From: Allobrachymonas sp.
GTDB taxonomy: Bacteria > Pseudomonadota > Gammaproteobacteria > Burkholderiales > Burkholderiaceae
Length of the DNA stretch: 13,068 nt
Direction of reading: 5' to 3'
Assembly: GCA_030529305.1 (NCBI GenBank)
Contig: JAUMXD010000041.1
Location: 1-13,068, forward strand
Position numbers and translations under genes: made by a program
The notes under the pieces: generated by a model
Told to the model about the DNA's origin: nothing
The model's input: the letters and a program-made list of their open reading frames with translations, nothing else
Database searches by the model: none
Shown: positions 1-6,356 of the stretch, in pieces
How the letters are laid out: every line of letters starts with the position of its first letter
How positions within the stretch are numbered: position 1 is the stretch's first letter

Positions 1-1
1 G

Positions 2-283
2 CTCAGCTTTGTGGCCAGCCACTGCACGGACGATCGCCAGGCGCTGGAAAACGCCATCACCACCCAAGCGCGCACGCAGCTGGGCCTGCCGCAGCTGCAC
101 ATCATCCGCACGCCTTTGGAAAAGCGCGCCACCTTCATTTGCAGCCCCGCCCTGCAACGCCCGCCCATGCAGATTGCCAGCGGCCTGCTGGCCTGCGGCG
201 ACTACGTGCAAGGCCCCTACCCTGCCACGCTGGAAGGCGCGGTGCGCAGCGGCCTGCAGGCAGCAGAGGCTTGTTGCGCATAA
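2..283 (+). CDS. hpnE: Hydroxysqualene dehydroxylase HpnE, C-terminal fragment
   Basis: Partial gene: 93 codons from the window edge to TAA. HpnE is an FAD-dependent amine-oxidase/phytoene-desaturase-like enzyme that makes squalene in the HpnC-HpnD-HpnE route to hopanoids. What is visible is the end of the family: LGLP near the middle, then ERRATF-like EKRATFICSP, and the FAD-binding tail GDYVQGPYPATLEGAVRSG followed by AA. That tail (G-D-x3-G-x-Y-PATLEGAVRSG) is the usual C-terminal flavin-binding motif of these oxidases and is intact. The catalytic N-terminal Rossmann part lies outside the window. No clear terminator for this strand follows; the gene converges with the anion permease gene on the other strand. 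Family assignment is from motif recognition; a related carotenoid desaturase is the main alternative. Confidence 0.8.
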   Translation, partial: LSFVASHCTDDRQALENAITTQARTQLGLPQLHIIRTPLEKRATFICSPALQRPPMQIASGLLACGDYVQGPYPATLEGAVRSGLQAAEACCA

Positions 284-351
284 ACCAAGCCCGTTTTTCT
301 GTTTTTTTAAAACAGGCAACGGCCATTCGGTGCATACGCCTGAGCACGAAT

Positions 352-383
352 AAAAAATGCCCCTTGTTTGGGCAAGGGGCATT
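352..383 (-). terminator. Rho-independent terminator of the CYTH-permease unit
   Basis: A perfect inverted repeat, ATGCCCCTTG (357-366) and CAAGGGGCAT (373-382), extends by one A-T pair to 356/383 and encloses the 6-nt loop TTTGGG. On the minus strand the stem is followed directly by a T-run (complement of the A-run at 352-357). It lies 25 nt past the stop codon of the permease gene. The plus-strand side has no T-run, so it should stop only minus-strand transcription. Confidence 0.9.
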
Positions 384-407
384 GAATATCGAATTACAAA
401 CAGGTAA

Positions 408-1976
408 CTACCACAGGCGGCTATTGAACCCCATCAGTGGCATGACGTAATGCGTCCATGCAATCAAAATCAGCCAAATCGCCACCAGTTGAATCATGCC
501 GTATTTGAACGAATCCCAGGTGGAATACTGGTCGGTCAAATAACTGATATTGGCCGGCTTGGAGTTGAAATACAGCACGTATACCTGATTGATCATGAAA
601 GCCATGGGCAAGCAAAAGCCGACCAAATCCCAGCCGTAACGCTGCGCAATGGCAATGATGATGGGGAACAAAATCAAGGTGCGCGCTGTTTTGCTCTCAC
701 TCACCAAGGTGGTAAAGCCAAACACTGCACTCAAAACGGCAAATATGATCAATTTGCCCATGCCGTTGGGGTCGATTTCCAGGCCATCAAACAGCTTGTG
801 GATATACATGCCCACGATATCCGTTTTTTCCATCATGCCGCCCAACACATAAGCGCCGAAGCTGAAAATCAGCATGTGCCAGGGGATATCGGCATCGTTC
901 CACTTCATCACACCCAAGGCGGGCAGTTTGGAAAACGAAGGCATCAGCACCACAATGGCGCCAATCAAGGCCACCACTTCGGCCCGCACGCCAGTGAGTT
1001 TGGATGTGGCCCAGAAAAACAGCACCAGCAAAAACACGATGCCTGCTTTAATCTCATTGGCTGAAATGGCACCCAGCTTGTCGTACTCTTGCTGCAAGCG
1101 CTCCATGCCGCCCGAGAGTTTGGGCGTGGCATCTTCCTTGCTGATCGGGAAAATGAATTTCGTGCCGCTCCACCAGGCAAACAGACATTGAATCACCGCC
1201 AGCGGAAACAAGGCGATGAACCAGTCCTGATACGTCACCAGAGCACCGGCTTTTTCAAGCATGGCAACCGACAGCAGGTTGGCAGCCGACCCCGTTAAAA
1301 ACGCACTGGCCGACACATTATTGGCCAGCAAATTCAGCAACACCATATTGCGCCCTACGTTGTTGCGATTCGCGCCGCCGGTTGCACCGTAAATGGCCGA
1401 AATCACCATGAACAAGGGCAAAAGCAATGCCGTTTTGGCCGATGTGGCGCTGATGAAAGCACCAAACAGCAAGTTCAAGGCCACAAAGCACAAAAACAGC
1501 ATGGTGAGGTGGTTTTTGGTGCGCAATACCAGCATCAGCGAAATGCGCTTGGCCAAGCCTGTAGTTACCAAGGCACTGGCCAGAATGAAACTGGCGATAT
1601 TCAAAATCATGACCGGCTCGCCCAGCATGGCAAAAGCGGGCCGCATTTTCATGATTTTGGTGAGAATGACCGCGACGATCACGATCAAAGAGGTGAGGTA
1701 ATTGGGAATGGCCTCGGTCACCCACAACACCAACGATGCCAGAAAAATGCCCAGCGCGCTGTAGCAGGCGGCTGGCGGCACTTTGGTCTGCGCCTCGAAC
1801 ATCTCAATGGTTCCGCACCACTGAAAATGGTAAAAAACGAACAAAAACACCGCCAGTGGCACGCCCAGCAGCTTCATGTAATGCATGAATCGGCCGGACT
1901 TGATCTCTTTGAATTTCTCCAAAGAGTAGTTGTTCATGTCCAGCGGGTCAAAGCCCAGTGTATTTTTCTGATCCAT
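408..1976 (-). CDS. DASS/SLC13-family anion permease with altered SNT motifs
   Basis: A 522-residue polytopic inner-membrane protein of the divalent anion/sodium symporter (DASS, SLC13-like) fold, a family that moves di- and tricarboxylates or sulfate. Family marks are W85-VTEAIP, the P183-region hairpin (SATSAKTALLLP, about 177-187), the TGSAANLL loop (228-235), WNDADIPWHML (359-369) and the second hairpin SESKTARTLILFP (426-438). In sodium-coupled relatives both hairpins carry S-N-T. Here the second reads S428-K429-T430 and the first S-A-T or S-A-K-T, so a lysine sits at or near the sodium/substrate site in each half. A TTG 36 nt further upstream is possible, but ATG at 1976 has the SD GAGAGG six to seven nt before it. 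Last gene of a unit with two CYTH-type genes. Substrate unknown. Confidence 0.85.
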   Translation of the reverse strand: MDQKNTLGFDPLDMNNYSLEKFKEIKSGRFMHYMKLLGVPLAVFLFVFYHFQWCGTIEMFEAQTKVPPAACYSALGIFLASLVLWVTEAIPNYLTSLIVIVAVILTKIMKMRPAFAMLGEPVMILNIASFILASALVTTGLAKRISLMLVLRTKNHLTMLFLCFVALNLLFGAFISATSAKTALLLPLFMVISAIYGATGGANRNNVGRNMVLLNLLANNVSASAFLTGSAANLLSVAMLEKAGALVTYQDWFIALFPLAVIQCLFAWWSGTKFIFPISKEDATPKLSGGMERLQQEYDKLGAISANEIKAGIVFLLVLFFWATSKLTGVRAEVVALIGAIVVLMPSFSKLPALGVMKWNDADIPWHMLIFSFGAYVLGGMMEKTDIVGMYIHKLFDGLEIDPNGMGKLIIFAVLSAVFGFTTLVSESKTARTLILFPIIIAIAQRYGWDLVGFCLPMAFMINQVYVLYFNSKPANISYLTDQYSTWDSFKYGMIQLVAIWLILIAWTHYVMPLMGFNSRLW

Positions 1977-1996
1977 CAACCACCTCTCAAAAAAGT

Positions 1997-2025
1997 ATTG
2001 TTTTTCTATCAAGCCTTCTTTTCAA
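1997..2025 (-). promoter_or_regulatory. Candidate internal promoter for the anion permease
   Basis: On the minus strand TTGAAA (complement of 2020-2025, five of six matches to the -35 consensus) is separated by 17 nt from AACAAT (complement of 1997-2002, four of six matches to the -10 consensus). Initiation would fall near 1990, giving a leader of about 14 nt that just holds the SD site. It would let the permease be made independently of the two upstream CYTH-type genes. Consensus matching only. Confidence 0.3.
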
Positions 2026-2040
2026 ACCTGTGTGATGCAT

Positions 2041-2697
2041 TCACATGCCCACGACCTGCTTGATTGCACGGATATAGCTGGTGTTTTTCATGCCAGACAA
2101 GCCAAGCGCTTCCACCACCGATTGAATTTTGGCGTAATCTTCGCTTTCGCAACAAGCCGTTTCGATTTTTGCGCCATTGATCCATACTTCGGCGTATTCG
2201 CAAATCACACCATCCACCGAAAAACCATAGCGCTTTTTCGAAACTTCTGCCGCACACAAATCAGGGTGATTTTTCACCATTGTCAAAAAATCAGAAAAAC
2301 TGCATTCTGTTTGATTGCACGGCACATCCACACGCAGTTGCGCCATGATCTGTTCAAAGTCTTGCGCTTTCAAGGGAAAAGAAAACTTGCCGTTGGGTTG
2401 AAAAATTTCAAACCCTTCGGTCGTTTCGCCGGTTTTGAGCTTGATGTCCAGTAATTGATCACGCACTTTGATATTGGCTTCGTTGGTTTTGCTGGAAACG
2501 AAGTAGGTTTCAACAGGCATGTCACGAATGGCATACAGGCTGGCCTTGGCCGACCAAATGGTTTTTTCCAGCTTGGCAATAATGCCCTGCCCAAACACCC
2601 TGAATTCAGCCCGCGGTTTAATGGCTTGCGCCTCAGCCTGCGTCATTTCCTTGTTTTTGGCCATTGCAGATTCGACAGAACTCATTGCTTGCTCCAT
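2041..2697 (-). CDS. Divergent CYTH-like protein (function unknown)
   Basis: A 218-residue soluble protein with no signal peptide or membrane helix. I do not recognise a named family, but its layout follows the CYTH triphosphate-tunnel fold. It has an early strand AEFRVF (30-35) where ExExK should be, paired basic strands NIKVRD and LLDIKL (75-87), EGFEIF (94-99), then KKRYGF (154-159), an acidic strand CEYAEV (166-171), IETACCESED (178-187) and a terminal helix ending LGL...TSYIRA (198-211), which resembles the end of many CYTH domains. The first glutamate of ExExK is not evident and E31-F32-R33 replaces the rest, so metal-dependent catalysis may be changed or lost. The start at 2697 lies inside the upstream CYTH gene (16-bp overlap), which indicates translational coupling. 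A later ATG at codon 5 or 12 is possible. Six cysteines, including a CC pair at 182-183, are unusual for the fold. Confidence 0.7.
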   Translation of the reverse strand: MEQAMSSVESAMAKNKEMTQAEAQAIKPRAEFRVFGQGIIAKLEKTIWSAKASLYAIRDMPVETYFVSSKTNEANIKVRDQLLDIKLKTGETTEGFEIFQPNGKFSFPLKAQDFEQIMAQLRVDVPCNQTECSFSDFLTMVKNHPDLCAAEVSKKRYGFSVDGVICEYAEVWINGAKIETACCESEDYAKIQSVVEALGLSGMKNTSYIRAIKQVVGM

Positions 2698-3155
2698 GTT
2701 GTGTAGGGATGTGCCACCAAGTTGTTGTTGAAGTAACGCGGATCAGACGAAACTTCTTCTCCAACCCAGCTCGGCAAATCCAGCGCCTGTTGTTCATCTT
2801 TTAGCTCAACTTCGGCTACAACCAGGCCTTGGTTATCGCCCAGAAATTCGTCAATTTCCCACACCAAGCTGCCTTGCTTGATTTTGTAGCGCCTTTTTTC
2901 GATGATGGGTTTTTCCACCAATTCATCGAGCATTTGCTTGGCATCAGCAAACGGAATTTCGTATTCAAACTCCAGCCGCGATACGCCTGCGGTGATGCCT
3001 TTGATGGTGATAAAGGCTTTATCAGCAATGGTGCGTACCCGCACCACCCGTTCTTTGACGCTGTTCAAATACCCTTGCCGGTAGAGCACACCTTCGGCGT
3101 TTTCTTTCCAAGTTGTGCCTTTAACCAGAAATTTGCGCTCGATTTCTTTAGCCAT
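2682..3155 (-). CDS. CYTH domain triphosphatase (triphosphate tunnel metalloenzyme)
   Basis: A 157-residue single-domain CYTH protein, the short form typified by Nitrosomonas NE1496, which hydrolyses inorganic tripolyphosphate with a divalent metal. The tunnel residues are all visible: ExExK at E4-I5-E6-R7-K8, paired arginines VVRVRT (R39, R41), the TIKG strand (K52), E62/E64 in LEFEYEIP, EKRRY (86-90), WEIDEF (99-104) and AEVEL (E115, E117). Length is normal. The ATG is preceded by AGAGGGG at 6-nt spacing, a good SD site. It heads the unit with the divergent CYTH-like protein and the anion permease; the downstream start lies within its last codons. Substrate is inferred from the family: thiamine triphosphate, nucleoside triphosphates or cAMP synthesis are alternatives known among CYTH proteins, and sequence alone does not decide. 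Confidence 0.92.
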   Translation of the reverse strand: MAKEIERKFLVKGTTWKENAEGVLYRQGYLNSVKERVVRVRTIADKAFITIKGITAGVSRLEFEYEIPFADAKQMLDELVEKPIIEKRRYKIKQGSLVWEIDEFLGDNQGLVVAEVELKDEQQALDLPSWVGEEVSSDPRYFNNNLVAHPYTTWSKQ

Positions 3156-3349
3156 GCAAAACCCCTCTTAATTGAAGCAGCCATAAAATCTCCGATTGCT
3201 TCATTTTAATAAGTGAAAATAAAAACGAAAACACAAACCCACAGCAAAATTAAACAATTATTACGCACTCTTGCAGAGTTGCCTTACAATCAGCCGTTTT
3301 CAGCCCTGAGAACCGCAAGCACAGGGCTAGACCACTTCACTCCCTTTTT
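3156..3349. promoter_or_regulatory. Divergent promoter region, CYTH unit / EamA transporter
   Basis: An AT-rich 194-bp spacer between two outward-facing genes, so it must carry promoters for both. A perfect 7-bp inverted repeat, TGAAGCA (3173-3179) and TGCTTCA (3197-3203), lies within about 50 nt of the CYTH start and could be an operator or a leader hairpin. TACAAT at 3285-3290 is a possible plus-strand -10 box, but no good -35 sits at the right distance. I cannot place either start site firmly. Confidence 0.35.
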
Positions 3350-4282
3350 ATGCAAGCTCTTTGGATGGCGCTGGGTGCGCTGTTTTTTTCCATCATGGGC
3401 GTATGCATCAAGCTGGCCTCGCCGCATTACGGCACGATGGAGATCCTGTTCTATCGCGGCCTCACGGGCATCCTCATTTTTTCTGTCTTGATGCGGGTGC
3501 AGCGCGTGCCTTTGGCCACACCTGTGTTGGGTCTGCACATCAAGCGCAGCTTTCTGGGTGTTACGGCCATGGCGCTGTGGTTTTACGGCATTGCCCATTT
3601 GCCTTTTACTGTGGCCATGATGCTCAACCACATGAGCAGTGTTTGGATGGGTGTGATCCTGATCGGCCTGGGCTGGTGGCACAGCCGCTGTTTGCTCTAC
3701 CCCAAGCTGATGGGCGCGGTGCTGCTGGGTTTTGCGGGCGTGGTGATGTTGCTCAACCCTTCATTCGCTGGCGCGCAACCCATGCGGCTGCCTGTGGTGC
3801 CTGCTCTACTCGCCCTGTTGGCGGGATTGTTGGCCGCCTTGGCCTATATGCAGGTGCAGTCGCTCGGCCAGGCGGGCGAGCCCGAACAGCGCACGGTGTT
3901 TTACGTTTCCATCGGCACGACCTTGCTTGGCCTGGTGGGCACTTTGGCGCTGCACAGTGGCTTTACCTGGCCCGAGGCGCGCACCGTTTGGCTGCTGCCT
4001 GCCGTGGGGCTGTTTGCTTCGCTGGGGCAATGGTGCCTCACGCGGGCTTACACACGCGGTGCTGCCTTGGTAGTGGCCAGTCTGCAATATCTGGGACTGG
4101 CGTTTTCTTCGCTGTTTGGCGTTTTTCTGTTTCACGAGCATTTGGCGTGGACGGGCTGGCTGGGCATGGCCCTCATCATCGTGGCCGGCATTGCCGCCAC
4201 CGCCTGGCGGCCCAAGGGCATCAAGCCCGTGCAAGTTCCATCGCCTTCTTCATCTTCTGAACCATGTCGTACCGCACCCTGA
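3350..4282 (+). CDS. EamA/DMT-family transporter
   Basis: A 310-residue inner-membrane protein of the drug/metabolite transporter superfamily, built from two EamA repeats of about five helices each. The first repeat begins at once (ALWMALGALFFSIMGVCIK), with the typical FYRGL segment near residue 35 and LPFTVAMMLNHMSSVW near 85-100. The second repeat starts near residue 145 and ends with the family pattern LGLAFSSLFGVFLFHEHLAW (about 247-266) and the last helix to about 288. A short serine/proline-rich tail follows. Members export amino acids, metabolites or drugs, or flip lipids; the substrate cannot be read here. The ATG at 3350 lacks a clear SD; ATG at 3365 is an alternative. The stop lies 19 nt inside the next gene, so the two are probably co-transcribed and translationally coupled. 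Confidence 0.88.
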   Translation: MQALWMALGALFFSIMGVCIKLASPHYGTMEILFYRGLTGILIFSVLMRVQRVPLATPVLGLHIKRSFLGVTAMALWFYGIAHLPFTVAMMLNHMSSVWMGVILIGLGWWHSRCLLYPKLMGAVLLGFAGVVMLLNPSFAGAQPMRLPVVPALLALLAGLLAALAYMQVQSLGQAGEPEQRTVFYVSIGTTLLGLVGTLALHSGFTWPEARTVWLLPAVGLFASLGQWCLTRAYTRGAALVVASLQYLGLAFSSLFGVFLFHEHLAWTGWLGMALIIVAGIAATAWRPKGIKPVQVPSPSSSSEPCRTAP

Positions 4283-5220
4283 TTTCTGCCGCGCAGTTGC
4301 ACGCCTTGCAGCAAAGCAGCCAGCCTGTGATGGTTTTTGATTGCAGCTACAACCTGGCCGCCCCCACTACCGGGCAGCAGCAATTCGCGCAAGCGCACAT
4401 TCCCGGCGCACGCCATGCCGATCTGCACGATCACTTGAGTAGTCACCACCCCCAACGTGCGGCCAGCCAAGGCCGGCACCCTTTGCCCTTGCCAGAAGAC
4501 TTTGCCGCCACCCTGCGCCAGTGGGGCTTTAGCCGCAATATGCAGGCCGTGGTTTACGACCGCAACGGTTGCAACTTCTGCGGCCGCCTGTGGTGGATAC
4601 TGAAATGGCTGGGGCACGAGGCGGTCGCCATACTCGACGGCGGCTTGCAAGCTTGGCAAGCGGCAGGCTATGCCACAGCAAGTGGTGCCGATGTCACCGA
4701 TCCAAGCACACCCGGCGACTTTGCCGTGCAAGCGCCTTTGGCCGAACTGGTGGATACGGCCACCGTGCACCGCAGCCTGAGCGATGGCAGCCTGCTCTTA
4801 TTCGACGCACGTGGCGCGGCGCGCTACCGTGGCGAAGTCGAGCCGCTAGATCCCATCGCTGGGCATATTCCCGGAGCCGTCAATCGCCCGTTTACCGACA
4901 ATTTGCAGGCCGATGGCCGCTTCAAACCCGCCACCGTTTTGAAAGCAGAGCTCGCCGCCCTGCTGCCCGCTGGATTTGTCCCTAGTCAACAAAGCGCCCA
5001 AACAGCGTCAGGTGATGCCACATCGCCTCATGCCCAACAAACCACACTTGGCGCCACTGCAAACGGTGCACCAAAAGCCGTGGTGTACTGCGGCAGCGGC
5101 GTCAGCGCCATTGCTACCCTGCTGGCGCTGGAACTGGCGGGCTACCCGCGCCCGGCCTTGTATGCGGGCAGCTGGAGCGCCTGGAGCAACACCCCCGGCC
5201 TGCCCGTTGAGCGCGCTTGA
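4264..5220 (+). CDS. sseA: 3-mercaptopyruvate sulfurtransferase (two-domain rhodanese)
   Basis: A 318-residue tandem-rhodanese protein that moves sulfur from 3-mercaptopyruvate (or thiosulfate) to a thiol acceptor or cyanide in the cytoplasm. The N-terminal, normally inactive rhodanese domain runs from about 4 to 140 and shows HIPGARHADL (45-54) and LDGGLQAW. The C-terminal domain holds DARG...GHIPGA and the active loop C276-G-S-G-V-S-A, which matches the CG[S/T]GV[S/T]A loop of 3-mercaptopyruvate rather than classic thiosulfate enzymes. Two oddities: a CxxC pair (C103, C106) at the loop before RLWWILKW, and a low-complexity linker of roughly 30 residues (about 240-270) just before the active-site strand. 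The start overlaps the transporter gene end by 19 bp, so a sulfur-compound role for that transporter is conceivable but unproven. Confidence 0.9.
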   Translation: MSYRTLISAAQLHALQQSSQPVMVFDCSYNLAAPTTGQQQFAQAHIPGARHADLHDHLSSHHPQRAASQGRHPLPLPEDFAATLRQWGFSRNMQAVVYDRNGCNFCGRLWWILKWLGHEAVAILDGGLQAWQAAGYATASGADVTDPSTPGDFAVQAPLAELVDTATVHRSLSDGSLLLFDARGAARYRGEVEPLDPIAGHIPGAVNRPFTDNLQADGRFKPATVLKAELAALLPAGFVPSQQSAQTASGDATSPHAQQTTLGATANGAPKAVVYCGSGVSAIATLLALELAGYPRPALYAGSWSAWSNTPGLPVERA

Positions 5221-5390
5221 TGACCTACCCACAAAACAAATAGACAGCAATGAAAATATACTCATCAAAGACAAACACAGATCATGAAGCAATCGACGTA
5301 AATCAAACAATGATTGCAAAAATATTTTCCAAATAAAACGCTGTATTAGTATTATTGTGGCAACATCATTTTATTTTTTCAATTTGAACC
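5221..5390 (+). promoter_or_regulatory. Promoter region upstream of yciB
   Basis: A 170-bp AT-rich gene-free spacer. The best sigma-70 candidate is TTTCCA (5326-5331) and TATTAT (5350-5355) with an 18-nt spacer, four and five matches to the two consensus hexamers, placing initiation about 30 nt before the yciB ATG. A nested inverted repeat lies upstream: GCAATC (5289-5294) with GATTGC (5312-5317), and inside it AATCA (5301-5305) with TGATT (5311-5315). It could be a regulator site, though I recognise no known operator. No terminator for the sulfurtransferase gene is obvious. Confidence 0.35.
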
Positions 5391-5930
5391 ATGAAACAAC
5401 TGCTTGAATTTGTGCCGCTGGTACTTTTTTTTCTGGCCTATAAGCTCAAAGGCATTTATTTTGCAACCGGTGTGTTGATGGCTGCCACCGTATTGCAAAT
5501 GGCGGTGATTTATGCGCTGGATCGCAAGCTCGCCATCATGCACAAGGTCACGCTGGTATTGATTGTGCTGTTTGGCACCATGACCTTGCTGCTGCGTGAT
5601 GAACGCTTCATCAAATGGAAGCCCACTGTGCTGTATGTAGCCATGGCACTGACGCTAGCTGTGGCCTTGTGGGGCTTGAAAAAAAACCTGCTGCATATTC
5701 TGCTGGGCGCGCAACTCAAATTGCCCACGGGTGTGTGGCACCGGCTCACCATTGCCTGGGTAGCCTATTGCTTGTTCATGGCGGGCATCAATGCAGTGAT
5801 GGTGATGTTTTTTACCACCGATCAATGGATCAGCTTCAAACTCTGGGGCTATGTGTTTCCGCTTGCTTTTCTGGTTGGGCAAGGCGTTTATATTGCCCGC
5901 CATTTAAAAGACGAAACTTCCATCAATTAA
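5391..5930 (+). CDS. yciB: Septation protein A / inner membrane protein YciB
   Basis: A 179-residue integral membrane protein of the YciB (IspZ/intracellular septation A) family. Length and content are standard: it opens [20 protein letters not shown], has [13 protein letters not shown] near 32-44, the conserved [19 protein letters not shown] segment (about 61-79), and closes with [20 protein letters not shown] (about 145-164) and a short basic/acidic tail. Five membrane helices fit. In enterobacteria it interacts with cell-elongation and division proteins and affects envelope integrity; the original septation role was defined in Shigella. No clear SD precedes the ATG, but it falls exactly where the family begins. 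It leads a cluster with a bolA gene and a periplasmic foldase gene, an order common in betaproteobacteria. Confidence 0.95.
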   Translation: MKQLLEFVPLVLFFLAYKLKGIYFATGVLMAATVLQMAVIYALDRKLAIMHKVTLVLIVLFGTMTLLLRDERFIKWKPTVLYVAMALTLAVALWGLKKNLLHILLGAQLKLPTGVWHRLTIAWVAYCLFMAGINAVMVMFFTTDQWISFKLWGYVFPLAFLVGQGVYIARHLKDETSIN

Positions 5931-5940
5931 ATCCTTCCGT

Positions 5941-5961
5941 CAAATATCCTAAAAATATTTG
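5941..5961. repeat. AT-rich hairpin between yciB and bolA
   Basis: CAAATAT (5941-5947) and ATATTTG (5955-5961) form a perfect 7-bp stem around the 7-nt loop CCTAAAA, starting 10 nt after the yciB stop. CCTTTTAG follows, too weak a tail for an efficient terminator. It may be a partial attenuator or processing site that sets the ratio of YciB to BolA, or an operator. Confidence 0.35.
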
Positions 5962-5986
5962 CCTTTTAGATATTCATTGATCTTTT

Positions 5987-6271
5987 ATGCATTCAGCCCA
6001 CATTCCTACCGCTGCCCAGTTAGAAGCCGCTTTGCAAGCCGTCCTGCAGCCTTCCTCCTTGCAGGTGGTTGACGAAAGCAGGCAGCACATCGGCCACGCC
6101 GGGGCCAATGGTTTGGGTTATGGCACGCATTTCCGTGTGCGTATTGCCGCCCCGGCCTTTGCCGAGCAGCCGCGTGTGGTGTGCCACCGCCTTGTGTATG
6201 ATGCGCTTCGCCCTTTTATTGAGCAGGATCAGGGCATACACGCCTTGGCCATTGAAATCATCAAAAGCTGA
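5987..6271 (+). CDS. bolA: BolA family protein
   Basis: A 94-residue cytoplasmic protein of the BolA fold. The signature is intact: LQVVDESRQHIGHAG (about 25-39), then GTHFRVRI (46-53), the RVVCHRLVYDAL helix (63-74) and IHALAIEI (84-91). BolA proteins pair with monothiol glutaredoxins to bind a [2Fe-2S] cluster and take part in iron trafficking; E. coli BolA also behaves as a transcription regulator of morphology genes. The conserved histidines H34 and H68-equivalent are visible, and C67 sits in the segment used by some members for metal binding. There is no clear SD. It lies 56 nt after yciB and 85 nt before the parvulin gene, in the same direction. It could be the IbaG rather than the BolA subtype. 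Confidence 0.93.
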   Translation: MHSAHIPTAAQLEAALQAVLQPSSLQVVDESRQHIGHAGANGLGYGTHFRVRIAAPAFAEQPRVVCHRLVYDALRPFIEQDQGIHALAIEIIKS

Positions 6272-6356
6272 ATCTGTCACAACCCATTCAACTCTTTATT
6301 AAATCGAAATTTATCCAATTAAATCAATTGACTAACAGCCATATTTCACTAAAAAC

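Noticed and set aside
299..315. CTGTTTT/AAAACAG inverted repeat after hpnE as a terminator
   Set aside because: The stem is almost all A-T pairs, its arms are themselves the T- and A-runs, and no T-tail follows on either strand.
1977..2012. TTG start 12 codons upstream for the anion permease
   Set aside because: The ATG at 1976 has a clear SD site that the TTG lacks, and the extra residues would run through that SD.
5284..5295. 12-nt word ATGAAGCAATCG shared in inverted form with 3193-3204, a possible common operator
   Set aside because: Matches of this length are expected by chance in 13 kb; no flanking similarity.
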